This document shows, piece after piece, positions 50,338-58,741 of a stretch of 61,190 bases of DNA. Source of the stretch: a virus; the IMG/VR virus record IMGVR_UViG_3300009001_000002, positions 1-61,190 of that record. One strand, 5' to 3'. Numbering within the stretch: position 1 is the first letter of the stretch; the number at the start of each line of letters is the position of its first letter. A program made the translations under genes and the position numbers. The notes below the pieces were generated by a model. That model was not told where the DNA came from. It did no database searches and saw only the letters and a program-made list of their open reading frames with translations.

Positions 50338-51809
50338 ATCCACTCTTTCCAATTATCACCTGTAATACTATCTGCTAAAGATTTTTTATTTCTTAATGCT
50401 TCAAATATTTTTTCATCAATAGTCTTAGGAGTTACAAAATCAATATAAGTAACTTTATTAGTTTGACCAATTCTATGAGGTCTATCTTCCGATTGTAGTC
50501 GTACTTCTAAATCGTAGCTATTCGCATAGTAAATAACAGTAGTGGCGTTAGTTAAAGTTAATCCATAACCACCCGTTCTAGGTTGCCCTATGAAATAATC
50601 TATTTTACCAGCTTGGAATTCGGTTACTATTTCCTGTCTATTTTCCGATTTTGTATCACCATAATAAGTGGCGCAAGTTTTATTAGGTAGATGTTTCTTA
50701 ATAGCGTTTTCTATATCGTGAATAGATCTAGTATAGTTAGACCAAATAATAGCTTGGCCTTCCGTTTCTTCGAGTACTTGTAATAGTTCCGTTATTCGAG
50801 GATTGACTTTATCTATTTCTTCTTCTCTTCCGTCATCATACTTTACGAAGCCACACATGATTTGTTGTAATCTTAGTAATCGTGTAATAACTAAAGGAGC
50901 GGTTACAGACTTTTCTTCCGATAACTCAATATATGCTTTACGTTTTAATATATCATACACTTTCTTCTGTTTCGGAGTCATTTCGATTTCTCTTTTCGTG
51001 TAAACTTTATCTGGTAAATCTAAACATTCAGCTTTCGTTACACGATAAGAATAAGGTTTTAAGATATCTTGTAATTCATCTAAGTTCTGATAATCTACGA
51101 TTTCATCAAAAGTTCTCATATTAATAGTTCGCCTACGTAAGACACAGTAACGATTACGAAAACCATAAAAAGAAGATTGTAAAATATTATCAGAAAGAAA
51201 AGACATCTGAGTATAGATATCTATGGGCCCTGCCGTTACAGGTGTTCCTGTTAATATTCTACGATACTTTGCCATATTCGCTATCTTTAATAAATTCTTC
51301 GTTCTTCGAGCAGTCTTATGCTTTATTGTTGATGATTCATCAATCACGACCATAGACTTATGAACATTTAAAAATCGTTGCGTATAGTGAAGTCCCTTTA
51401 ATGTACTAAAAGCTTCTATATTAATAATAAAAACTTTAAGACCGTTATGATTCACTTTTATAAAATCAGTTAGTCTTTCTATATTCTTTTTCGTTTCCGT
51501 AGGATTCCATAGTTCCATGTAGATAGAATCAAGGACATCATCGGGCATGTGAATTGGTATTTCTTGCTTTAGCCAGTTACGATAAACACCTTTCGGTGCT
51601 ACAATAATCGCACTATCGATACTGCCTTTTCTTGCAAGATGAGTTATTGTGTCTACAATAACTTTAGATTTACCAGTACCTTGTTCCATAAACAAGGCGT
51701 AGTATTCCTCATCACGAGAAGTTTTAAAGACGTCCCATTGATGTTTAAATGGTTTCGTCTTATATTTATAATCTATAAATTCATCGTCACTAAAAGATAC
51801 TTGCGTCAT
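50334..51809 (-). CDS. SNF2-family helicase
   Basis: The 491-residue protein has motif I EQGTGKSKV, motif Ia VAPKGVYRNW, motif II VVIDESST, motif III LTGTPV and C-terminal motifs AIIWSNYTRS, FIGQPRTGGYGLTLTNAT and RPHRIGQTNKVTYIDF. This is a double-strand DNA translocase of the SNF2/SF2 type, like those in T4-type and marine phages, used in replication restart or recombination. It is the only large minus-strand gene and converges with 49600-50337. Confidence 0.92.
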   Translation of the reverse strand: MTQVSFSDDEFIDYKYKTKPFKHQWDVFKTSRDEEYYALFMEQGTGKSKVIVDTITHLARKGSIDSAIIVAPKGVYRNWLKQEIPIHMPDDVLDSIYMELWNPTETKKNIERLTDFIKVNHNGLKVFIINIEAFSTLKGLHYTQRFLNVHKSMVVIDESSTIKHKTARRTKNLLKIANMAKYRRILTGTPVTAGPIDIYTQMSFLSDNILQSSFYGFRNRYCVLRRRTINMRTFDEIVDYQNLDELQDILKPYSYRVTKAECLDLPDKVYTKREIEMTPKQKKVYDILKRKAYIELSEEKSVTAPLVITRLLRLQQIMCGFVKYDDGREEEIDKVNPRITELLQVLEETEGQAIIWSNYTRSIHDIENAIKKHLPNKTCATYYGDTKSENRQEIVTEFQAGKIDYFIGQPRTGGYGLTLTNATTVIYYANSYDLEVRLQSEDRPHRIGQTNKVTYIDFVTPKTIDEKIFEALRNKKSLADSITGDNWKEWI

Positions 51810-51831
51810 TATATTATTCTTTCTGTATACT
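51801..51831 (+). promoter_or_regulatory. Candidate promoter for the replication operon
   Basis: TTGCGT (51801-51806) and TATACT (51826-51831) are 19 bases apart. The same 30-base stretch holds the minus-strand helicase start, so the two transcription units are divergent. AAGAAAGGAG precedes the ATG at 51880. Confidence 0.45.
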
Positions 51832-51879
51832 TTATAAAATTAATTTATATTATATCGTAAAAATAAGAAAGGAGAAACA

Positions 51880-52218
51880 ATGAGTTCTAAAGTATTTATC
51901 GTACAAGAGAATCCATCGGTGAACGTTATGCCTGCCGCTAGATTCGGTGAACTAGATGTTATCTTTCCTTTCGGAAGTCAAATTGTATTTTCATCTAATC
52001 GAGCAGTAACTGCTGTACGGAAAAAGTTAAAAGACTTTACCGATGATGACTATATTTTAGCTATGGGAGATCCCGCTGCAATCGCCATAACGGCCATGGT
52101 GGCCGGTGAAATTAATAATGGCTATATGAAATTACTGAAATGGGATAAGCAAACGAAAGCTTACTATTCAGTATCAATTGACTTATTCGGAAGAAAGGAG
52201 AAAGACAATGTCAACTGA
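51880..52218 (+). CDS. Conserved phage protein, 112 aa
   Basis: The sequence has NVMPAARFGELDVIFPFGSQ, VFSSNRAVTAVRKKL and DYILAMGDPAAIAITAMVAG, a set I know from upstream of the ssDNA-binding gene in marine podoviruses. The last turn KLLKWDKQTKAYYSVSIDL is basic. Function unknown, but replication linkage is probable. Confidence 0.7.
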   Translation: MSSKVFIVQENPSVNVMPAARFGELDVIFPFGSQIVFSSNRAVTAVRKKLKDFTDDDYILAMGDPAAIAITAMVAGEINNGYMKLLKWDKQTKAYYSVSIDLFGRKEKDNVN

Positions 52219-52789
52219 GATATTTAGTAGTCTTGAAGAAGATGCTAAACAACAACGTGAGATACCGACAGATGAAAAGCTAGGAAAACTAAATTTAGTT
52301 TGTCGTAAACTCGTAGAAAAAGAACGTCAGTATGCTGAGTATAAAACTTTAGCTAGTCAAACGTATGACGAAATTAAAGATGTTAAAGAAAAAGAAATAC
52401 CAGATGTAATGGCGTCTTTAAATATTAGTAAATTCGTTATGGATGATGGCACGGAAATTGCTATTAAAGATGAATTATATGCTAGTATTAAAAAAGAAAA
52501 GGAAAAAGAAGCTTTAGGCTGGCTTGATAGTCAAGGTTTAGGAGATATCATTAAACATGATATAACTTTATCCTTTGCTCGTGGTGAGCATGAAGAAGCT
52601 GAAAAGCTAAAAGAAGTATTGAAAGAGAATGGTCAAAATAACTATGACGAAAAAGCTTCAGTACATCCACAAACTTTAAAAGCTACTTTTAAAGATCTTC
52701 GAAATAAGGGTGAAGATATACCAGAAGATTTATTTAATTGGTATGAAACACCTTTAGCGAAAGTAAAATTATCGAAAGGAGAAAAATAA
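52208..52789 (+). CDS. Replication-region protein, 193 aa
   Basis: ATG at 52208 follows AAGAAAGGAGAAAG and is preferred to the TTG at 52178. The protein is helical (LNLVCRKLVEKERQYAEYKT), then IAIKDELYASIKKEKEKEAL, IIKHDITLSFARGEHEEAEK and HPQTLKATFKDLRNKGEDIP. A like protein is common just before the phage SSB gene. It may load or regulate SSB or primase; role not established. Confidence 0.7.
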   Translation: MSTEIFSSLEEDAKQQREIPTDEKLGKLNLVCRKLVEKERQYAEYKTLASQTYDEIKDVKEKEIPDVMASLNISKFVMDDGTEIAIKDELYASIKKEKEKEALGWLDSQGLGDIIKHDITLSFARGEHEEAEKLKEVLKENGQNNYDEKASVHPQTLKATFKDLRNKGEDIPEDLFNWYETPLAKVKLSKGEK

Positions 52790-52793
52790 CGAT

Positions 52794-53555
52794 ATGTCAG
52801 AAGAAAAACAAGTTGCTAAAAAAGAAGCAACTAACGTAGTACTAGCTGAATTAGCAGATCAAATTATCGCTGATGCTGGTAAAGGACTTCAGAATGTAAA
52901 AACTGAAGATATGAGTATTCCAAGATTGGCGATTGTTCAATCAGGAAGCCCTCAAAGGAAGAAGAAAGACGACAAATATATAGAAGGTGCTGAAGAAGGA
53001 CACGTCTTTAATACAGTAACAGGTACTTTATATAAAGGGTCGATTAAAGTTGTTCCTTGTGAGTTTATGAAATCCTATGTAGAATGGGTTCCTCGTGAGA
53101 AAGGTGGTGGTTTAGTTCAAACACATGAATCTCGACCTTCCGATCTAACGAAGAATGAGAACGGTCGCTTTGTACTTCCTAATGGAAATGAAGTTGCTGA
53201 TACAGCAGACCATTACGTTATGGTCGTTAATGAAGATGGTTCCTACGAACCTGCTGTAATGTCGATGACAGGGTCTCTTTTATCCGTTTCTAGAAACTGG
53301 TTGACTAGAATGAAACTACAAAAAGAAGTAGTGAATGGTAAAATGATCGAACCTCCGACATTTTATTACGCATGGGAAATCTCTACAAGAGAGAAAGATA
53401 ATGATAAGGGTTCATGGTTCGTTTACAATGTAGGAGATCCATCACCTATCACTAACGCAGATTTATATAAAGATGCGAAAGCTTTATCGGAATCTATTAA
53501 AAGAGGTGAGAAAAAAGCTGCAGCAGTAGAAGATGGCGATGACATTCCATTCTAA
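52794..53555 (+). CDS. Single-stranded DNA-binding protein
   Basis: The 253-residue protein ends with an acidic tail and DGDDIPF, close to the DDDIPF end by which SSB recruits partner proteins. The middle has strand pairs (GSIKVVPCEFMKSYVEWVPR, GSYEPAVMSMTGSLLSVSRN) as in phage SSBs and a Lys/Glu-rich start. It coats single strands at the fork. It overlaps the primase gene by one base. Confidence 0.8.
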   Translation: MSEEKQVAKKEATNVVLAELADQIIADAGKGLQNVKTEDMSIPRLAIVQSGSPQRKKKDDKYIEGAEEGHVFNTVTGTLYKGSIKVVPCEFMKSYVEWVPREKGGGLVQTHESRPSDLTKNENGRFVLPNGNEVADTADHYVMVVNEDGSYEPAVMSMTGSLLSVSRNWLTRMKLQKEVVNGKMIEPPTFYYAWEISTREKDNDKGSWFVYNVGDPSPITNADLYKDAKALSESIKRGEKKAAAVEDGDDIPF

Positions 53556-55069
53556 TGCTAGCAGAAAATTTTTATAATTTATTTAGTGGTTTAGACCGTG
53601 CTTACGGCAGATATGATTTAGATACAGATCAATCTGGCGTAAAGCGGTCTGGTACAGCAAGAACAATAGCTGAAAAGCTAACGTTACAGCAATGGGAATT
53701 ACACCTTGAAGGAAAGCAAGGCCTTGGTGTAGTTCCTATTCGTGATGATGCAAAAGTTTTATGGGGAGCGATTGATATTGATGAATACGATTTAGACGTA
53801 GATACACTATCAAAGAGTCTAGGAACATCCCCTTTTATACCTTGTTTAACTAAATCTGGTGGAATACATCTTTATGTTTTCTTTAAGAAAGCAACATCAG
53901 CGAAACTAGTAGTTAATAAGCTTAGAGAAATTACATCAGCATTAGGAAAACCTAGCGCAGAGATATTTCCTAAACAAATAAAACTAGTTACTGATCGAGG
54001 AGATGTAGGAAACTGGATCAATATGCCATACTTTGGTGGTAAAAGAACGACACGATATGCGATCTATAACGGAGAACATATTACTAATCCTGAAGATTTT
54101 CTTAAATTAGCTGACATTCGAAAGATAGATAGTATTGATGAAATAAAAATTCCACAACTTAAAGAGCAAGATAAGAAATTATTACCAGATGGTCCACCTT
54201 GTTTAAAGTATTTACTTCAACACGGAATACCAGAAGGAACTAGAAACAATTCATTATATAATATCGGAGTGTATCTAAAGAAAGCACACCCTGACGAATG
54301 GGAAGAAAAGATTGAAGAGTACAATCATAAGTATATTGAACCTCCGTTAAAATCTAAAGAAGTACAGACAATTATTAAATCTTTAGAAAAGAAAGAATAC
54401 AATTATATGTGTTCCGAACAACCCATTAATGCTTTCTGTAATAAACCAGTTTGTTTAACTTGTAAGTTCGGTATAAGCGATCATGGAAATCTACCTGCGA
54501 TTAGTGGAATTACTAAGATTAATACTGATCCACCTACTTATTTCGTTACAGTAAACGATCAGAGAATTGGCCCTATTGATAGCTTAGAGATTATCAACCA
54601 GAAGAACTTTCAAAGGGTTGTATTCGAGAATATGAATACTTTAATGCCTATTGTAGCGCAACCATTATGGCTTGAAACTATTAATGAATTAATGGAAAAA
54701 ATGGAGATTGTAGAGGTAAATTCTGATAGTTCTAATAGAGGAAGATTACTAGAATTATGCGAAAGGTTTTGTACAGGGAGCACTTCTTCTGATATAATCG
54801 AAGATCTATTACGAGGTCATGCGGTAACGCAAGATAACGTAACGATGTTTAGGATTAACGATTTTATGGAATTCCTAGAAAAACATAGATTCAAGGAATT
54901 CAAGTTACACGAAGTAACTGCTCATTTAAAAGAGTTTGGTGCTGAACACATGACTAAAAAGATTAAAGGAAAACACGTTAATCTCTGGTCAATGGCTAAG
55001 TTTGAACGACAGGAAGAGGAGTTTACGAAGCCTGAAATAAAAAATGAAGAAGAGGAAATATCTTTTTAA
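53555..55069 (+). CDS. Archaeo-eukaryotic-type primase
   Basis: The N-terminal AEP core has WGAIDIDEYD (metal-binding Asp74, Asp76) and SGGIHLYVFF (His105), with GNWINMPYFGGKRTTRYAIY after it. A zinc knuckle (FCNKPVCLTCKFG) lies near residue 295, and a helical C-terminal domain follows, ending in an acidic tail EEEEISF. It makes primers at the fork, in place of the DnaG/T7-type primases of most podoviruses. It pairs with SSB and the family A polymerase. Confidence 0.82.
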   Translation: MLAENFYNLFSGLDRAYGRYDLDTDQSGVKRSGTARTIAEKLTLQQWELHLEGKQGLGVVPIRDDAKVLWGAIDIDEYDLDVDTLSKSLGTSPFIPCLTKSGGIHLYVFFKKATSAKLVVNKLREITSALGKPSAEIFPKQIKLVTDRGDVGNWINMPYFGGKRTTRYAIYNGEHITNPEDFLKLADIRKIDSIDEIKIPQLKEQDKKLLPDGPPCLKYLLQHGIPEGTRNNSLYNIGVYLKKAHPDEWEEKIEEYNHKYIEPPLKSKEVQTIIKSLEKKEYNYMCSEQPINAFCNKPVCLTCKFGISDHGNLPAISGITKINTDPPTYFVTVNDQRIGPIDSLEIINQKNFQRVVFENMNTLMPIVAQPLWLETINELMEKMEIVEVNSDSSNRGRLLELCERFCTGSTSSDIIEDLLRGHAVTQDNVTMFRINDFMEFLEKHRFKEFKLHEVTAHLKEFGAEHMTKKIKGKHVNLWSMAKFERQEEEFTKPEIKNEEEEISF

Positions 55070-55215
55070 TGGAAAAGTGTAATAAATGCGGTTGCGATTG
55101 TCATAAAGATACGACTTGTATGTGTGAATGTGCTGGTTGTGATTGTAATAATTGTCAACCAAAACAAGATGCTACTGTTAATGTTACAGGAGTATCGTTA
55201 AACGTTAAACAATGA
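55069..55215 (+). CDS. Metallothionein-like Cys-rich protein, 48 aa
   Basis: The frame carries ten cysteines in the first 29 residues (MEKCNKCGCDCHKDTTCMCE, CAGCDCNNCQ), in C-x-C and C-x-x-C pairs, then a short beta tail. This is the make-up of metallothioneins, which bind zinc, copper or cadmium in clusters, but the order is not that of a known class. It overlaps primase and the next gene by 1 and 4 bases. Confidence 0.6.
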   Translation: MEKCNKCGCDCHKDTTCMCECAGCDCNNCQPKQDATVNVTGVSLNVKQ

Positions 55216-55343
55216 GAAGAGGCTTATGGGCTAATATCCATGCTAAACGAAAGCGTGGAGAAAAGATGAGAAAGAAGGGAGCGAAAGGTGCGCCTACTAA
55301 AAAAGCTTTTCAAAAGGCTAAAGCAACTTCTAAAAAGAAATAA
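55212..55343 (+). CDS. Basic conserved small protein, 43 aa
   Basis: MRRGLWANIHAKRKRGEKMR, then KKGAKGAPTK and a Lys/Ala tail. RGLWANIHAKR is a motif I have seen in very many marine phages and in some host proteins; the function is unknown but the conservation is high. It begins in an ATGA overlap. Confidence 0.75.
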   Translation: MRRGLWANIHAKRKRGEKMRKKGAKGAPTKKAFQKAKATSKKK

Positions 55344-55348
55344 AGAAG

Positions 55349-55435
55349 ATGAACATTCTCGACATTGGGGAATCGGATCCTAATATCTGTCCCATTTGTC
55401 AATTAGATATTGATGAAGATTGCGAGTGTTTATAA
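55349..55435 (+). CDS. 28-residue zinc-knuckle peptide
   Basis: MNILDIGESDPNICPICQLD, then IDEDCECL: a C-P-I-C pair and a C-x-C pair make a complete four-cysteine metal site in a micro-protein. The start has a weak ribosome site (AAAGAAG). Confidence 0.5.
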   Translation: MNILDIGESDPNICPICQLDIDEDCECL

Positions 55436-55450
55436 AGGAAAGGACATGTT

Positions 55451-56233
55451 TTGTATTTATTTTTCGACACCGAAACAAACGGCTTGTGGCGCCGTGATCT
55501 AGAAGCTACTGATCCAAATCAACCACATTTAGTACAAATAGCTGCACAGTTAGTAGATGAAGATGAAAAAGTTGTTAACCAATATTCGATGCTCATTCGA
55601 CCAGAAGGTTGGAGTATTCCTAAAGATGCTGAAGATGTTCATGGCATCTCCAATGAGAAGGCATCTACTTATGGTGTACCTTTGGTTAGTGCCCTCTCTG
55701 TGTTTAATTCTATGGCAGCTTCAGCGCATACAATTGTCGCTCATAACTTAGCTTTTGACTTGCAAATAATTGCAAGAGATTTTCATTATTTAAAGAAACC
55801 TTTTCGACAACCAAAAGACTTGCATTGTACTATGATGAGTACGAAAGATATTCTAAAATTAGAAAGTGATTTTGATGATTATAAATTTCCTAAGTTAATT
55901 GAAACGTATGAACACTTTTTTAATGTAGGATATTTCGATTGGCACGATGCTTTAGCTGACGTTCAAGTATGTCGAATTATTTATTTTCATTTAAAGAATC
56001 AAGGAATTGAGTTAAAAGCACCACGACAGCTTCCTAAAAAGCTGTTAAAAGTAATGAATAATGACGATTATGAAGAATTAATCGGTTTAATTTCATCTAT
56101 AAATAGAGATAATATAAGCGATTGGGAGAGTAATTTTCTCAAAGATCAAGAAGAAAGAATAGAGAAATACAAAGAGAAAGTTATGATCTCCGATAAACAA
56201 ATGAACATTATAAGGAGAATGGCAGAAAAATGA
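55451..56233 (+). CDS. DnaQ-type 3'-5' exonuclease
   Basis: The DEDDh motifs are all present: FFDTETNG (Asp6, Glu8), VAHNLAFDLQ and HDALADVQV. The first 200 residues are this exonuclease and the rest a helical tail. It may proofread or trim replication and recombination intermediates. TTG at 55451 is the start; AAAGGA lies at 55434-55439. It overlaps the next gene by 4 bases. Confidence 0.9.
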   Translation: MYLFFDTETNGLWRRDLEATDPNQPHLVQIAAQLVDEDEKVVNQYSMLIRPEGWSIPKDAEDVHGISNEKASTYGVPLVSALSVFNSMAASAHTIVAHNLAFDLQIIARDFHYLKKPFRQPKDLHCTMMSTKDILKLESDFDDYKFPKLIETYEHFFNVGYFDWHDALADVQVCRIIYFHLKNQGIELKAPRQLPKKLLKVMNNDDYEELIGLISSINRDNISDWESNFLKDQEERIEKYKEKVMISDKQMNIIRRMAEK

Positions 56234-57186
56234 AACGCATCGTTGTAACCGGAGCAACAGGATTTCTAGGAAGAAATCTATGTGAGAAGTTATTAGAACA
56301 AGGACATCAAGTTATTGGTGTTGATAATCATTTAACAGGGAGTGAATCTAATATTTTAGATGAGGATAATTATAGTTTTTATGAAGCTGATATCGTTAAA
56401 GACGATCTATCAATGCTTCTTCGAGAACATAATAAAAAAGGAATACACTATATCTATAACTTAGCTTGTCCAGCATCGCCTGATCATTATAAAACTCATG
56501 CATTTCAAACTTTAGAAGTTTGCTTTAATGGAATGAAGAATATGATTCAGTATGCGTTAGAACAAGGAAATGTTCGTATGCTTCATACTTCTACAAGTGA
56601 AGTATATGGAGATCCTGAAGTAGATGATCAGAAAGAAACGTATTGGGGAAATGTAAATTCTTTTGGACCTCGTGCTTGTTATGATGAAGGTAAAAGAGTT
56701 GCGGAAGCTTTAATCTATGAATCAATAAATAAATTAAAATCGAATATAGGAATCGCAAGAATCTTTAATACTTACGGTCCTTATATGGCGATTAATGATG
56801 GTAGAGTAATATCGAATTTTATTACTCAAGGTTTACAGGGTAACCATCTTATCATATACGGCGGAGGTTTTCAATCTAGATCTTTTTGTTATGTTGATGA
56901 TACAATAGAAGGTTTAATTCGAATCTGTGAAAGTGATTATAAAGAAATATTTAACGTAGGAAATCCTGATCGTCATGCTATCGTAGAGATAGCAGAAGTA
57001 ATTGCTGAAAAGACTGACGCACCTGGTTGGAAGAACGATGCTCCTTCACCAGATGATCCTATGCATCGAAAGCCTAATATAGATAAGATTCAACACTATC
57101 TAGGTTGGACTCCTCAAGTAAAATTAAATCAAGGATTAGACGACACGATAGAATATTTTAAATATGCTCTCAAAAGACAAAACTAA
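56230..57186 (+). CDS. UDP-glucuronate decarboxylase (UDP-xylose synthase)
   Basis: The 318-residue short-chain dehydrogenase has the NAD motif GATGFLGRNL, the family signature LACPASPDHY, STSEVYGDPEV, YWGNVNSFGPRACYDEGKRV with catalytic Tyr and Lys, RIFNTYGPYM, GRVISNFI and SRSFCYVDD. These follow UXS enzymes closely, which turn UDP-glucuronate to UDP-xylose. It is not a simple epimerase. It would supply a pentose donor to the phage's glycosyltransferases. Host UDP-glucuronate is needed. Confidence 0.85.
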   Translation: MKRIVVTGATGFLGRNLCEKLLEQGHQVIGVDNHLTGSESNILDEDNYSFYEADIVKDDLSMLLREHNKKGIHYIYNLACPASPDHYKTHAFQTLEVCFNGMKNMIQYALEQGNVRMLHTSTSEVYGDPEVDDQKETYWGNVNSFGPRACYDEGKRVAEALIYESINKLKSNIGIARIFNTYGPYMAINDGRVISNFITQGLQGNHLIIYGGGFQSRSFCYVDDTIEGLIRICESDYKEIFNVGNPDRHAIVEIAEVIAEKTDAPGWKNDAPSPDDPMHRKPNIDKIQHYLGWTPQVKLNQGLDDTIEYFKYALKRQN

Positions 57187-58678
57187 AATAATTCTAGGTC
57201 CACCAGGTACGGGTAAAACCACTACATTATTAAATATCTTAGAAGAAGAAATAGAAAGTGGTATAGCACCAGAACGTATTGGCTTCGTATCATTTACACG
57301 CAGAGCGATTAAAGAAGCGAGAGATAGAACACTAGAAAAGTTTAAAGAGATTGATAAAGATCAATTAGACTACTTTAGAACACTTCATAGTTTATGTTTT
57401 AGATCTCTCGGTCTTAATAGTGAAAGAATATTTAAAGGTCTACACGTCACGGAATTTAAAAAGATACTTCGAATCGATATGACAGGCGATGTTGATGAAG
57501 AACAGATCGTTAATAACGGAGCAAGTTTAGGAGATCGCATGTTATTTTGCGATCAGTTAGCTAGGGCAAAGATGTGCCCACTAAAAGATACATGGAGAGA
57601 ATTAAAATGTGATTATTCGTGGGAAGAACAGAAACTATTTTCTGATACTCTCGTTGATTTTAAATTAAAAAGAAATCTTCTTGACTTTACTGATATGTTA
57701 AGTTCATTTCTCGAATCGGAATACACTCCTGATATTGATATTTTATTTGTTGATGAAGCACAAGACTTAACGAAGCTACAGTGGAAAGTAATTGATAAAC
57801 TATCTCATTCCGTTAAGACTATTTATATTGCAGGAGATGACGATCAAGCGATCTATAAATGGGCAGGTGCTGATGTAGATACGTTTCTTAGTCTTGATGG
57901 TGAGATTAGAATACTGCCATTTACTTATCGATTAAAAAAGCGTGTCTTTGATTTAGCGAATCAAGTAACAAAAAGAATTATAAATAGATACGATAAAGAT
58001 TGGTCTAGTTCAGAGGAACAGGGATCAGTAAACTACATTGAATCGTATGAGTATGCTGATATGTCAGAAGGAAGTTGGCTTATCTTAGCTAGAAATAACT
58101 ATCAGTTATATCCGATTGAAAAGTATTTAAAGCAGAAAGGATACATGTTTGAGAGAAAGTTTGGTGGATTCAAAGCTAATAAGTATGTTGTAGCAATTAG
58201 AACTTGGTTAGATTTAATCGAAGGAAAAGAAGTGCCTTACGATTCAATTATGAAGCTTTATAGCTGTATGAGAACAGGAGAAGGAATTACTCGAGGATTT
58301 AAAAACGGAAACAGTTTAGATAAGGAAAAAACATATACTTATAAAGAACTAAAAGATACTCACGGACTTATCGCAGAGGGTAAATGGGAAGAAGCTTTAA
58401 CTTTAATTCCTGATGACGATAAATATTATTATCAAGCTTTAGAAAAGACAGGTGATTTATTTTATAGCGAACCGAGAATACGATTAAGCACAATACATGG
58501 AAGTAAAGGTGCTGAAGCTGAAAATGTAATGTTACTCACTGATGTATCTTATGCTACATGGAAGAACATAAATGATCAATCTGATGATGAACATCGTGTT
58601 TTTTATGTAGGAATTACGAGAGCAAAGAATAATCTATTCATAGTGAATCCACAAGGATTGTATAGTTATCCTATATAA
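57164..58678 (+). CDS. UvrD/Dda-type superfamily 1 helicase
   Basis: The 504-residue protein has GPPGTGKTTT, SFTRRAIKEARDR, TLHSLCFRSL, ILFVDEAQDLTKLQW, IAGDDDQAIYKWAGAD, RLSTIHGSKGAEAENVMLLT and FYVGITRAKNNLFIV: the SF1A motifs in order. It is a 3'-5' helicase in phage replication or repair. It overlaps UXS by 23 bases. Confidence 0.93.
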   Translation: MLSKDKTKIILGPPGTGKTTTLLNILEEEIESGIAPERIGFVSFTRRAIKEARDRTLEKFKEIDKDQLDYFRTLHSLCFRSLGLNSERIFKGLHVTEFKKILRIDMTGDVDEEQIVNNGASLGDRMLFCDQLARAKMCPLKDTWRELKCDYSWEEQKLFSDTLVDFKLKRNLLDFTDMLSSFLESEYTPDIDILFVDEAQDLTKLQWKVIDKLSHSVKTIYIAGDDDQAIYKWAGADVDTFLSLDGEIRILPFTYRLKKRVFDLANQVTKRIINRYDKDWSSSEEQGSVNYIESYEYADMSEGSWLILARNNYQLYPIEKYLKQKGYMFERKFGGFKANKYVVAIRTWLDLIEGKEVPYDSIMKLYSCMRTGEGITRGFKNGNSLDKEKTYTYKELKDTHGLIAEGKWEEALTLIPDDDKYYYQALEKTGDLFYSEPRIRLSTIHGSKGAEAENVMLLTDVSYATWKNINDQSDDEHRVFYVGITRAKNNLFIVNPQGLYSYPI

Positions 58679-58687
58679 TAAAAATCT

Positions 58688-58718
58688 TTGTTTTAAATGA
58701 AAAATAAATTAATATTAT
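58688..58718 (+). promoter_or_regulatory. Candidate promoter before the methyltransferase
   Basis: TTGTTT (58688-58693) and TATTAT (58713-58718) are 19 bases apart. AGAAAGGAGC follows before the ATG at 58742. This would start the modification operon that runs across the circular join to at least 4137. Confidence 0.5.
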
Positions 58719-58741
58719 TTAAGTTAGAAAGGAGCACTTAA

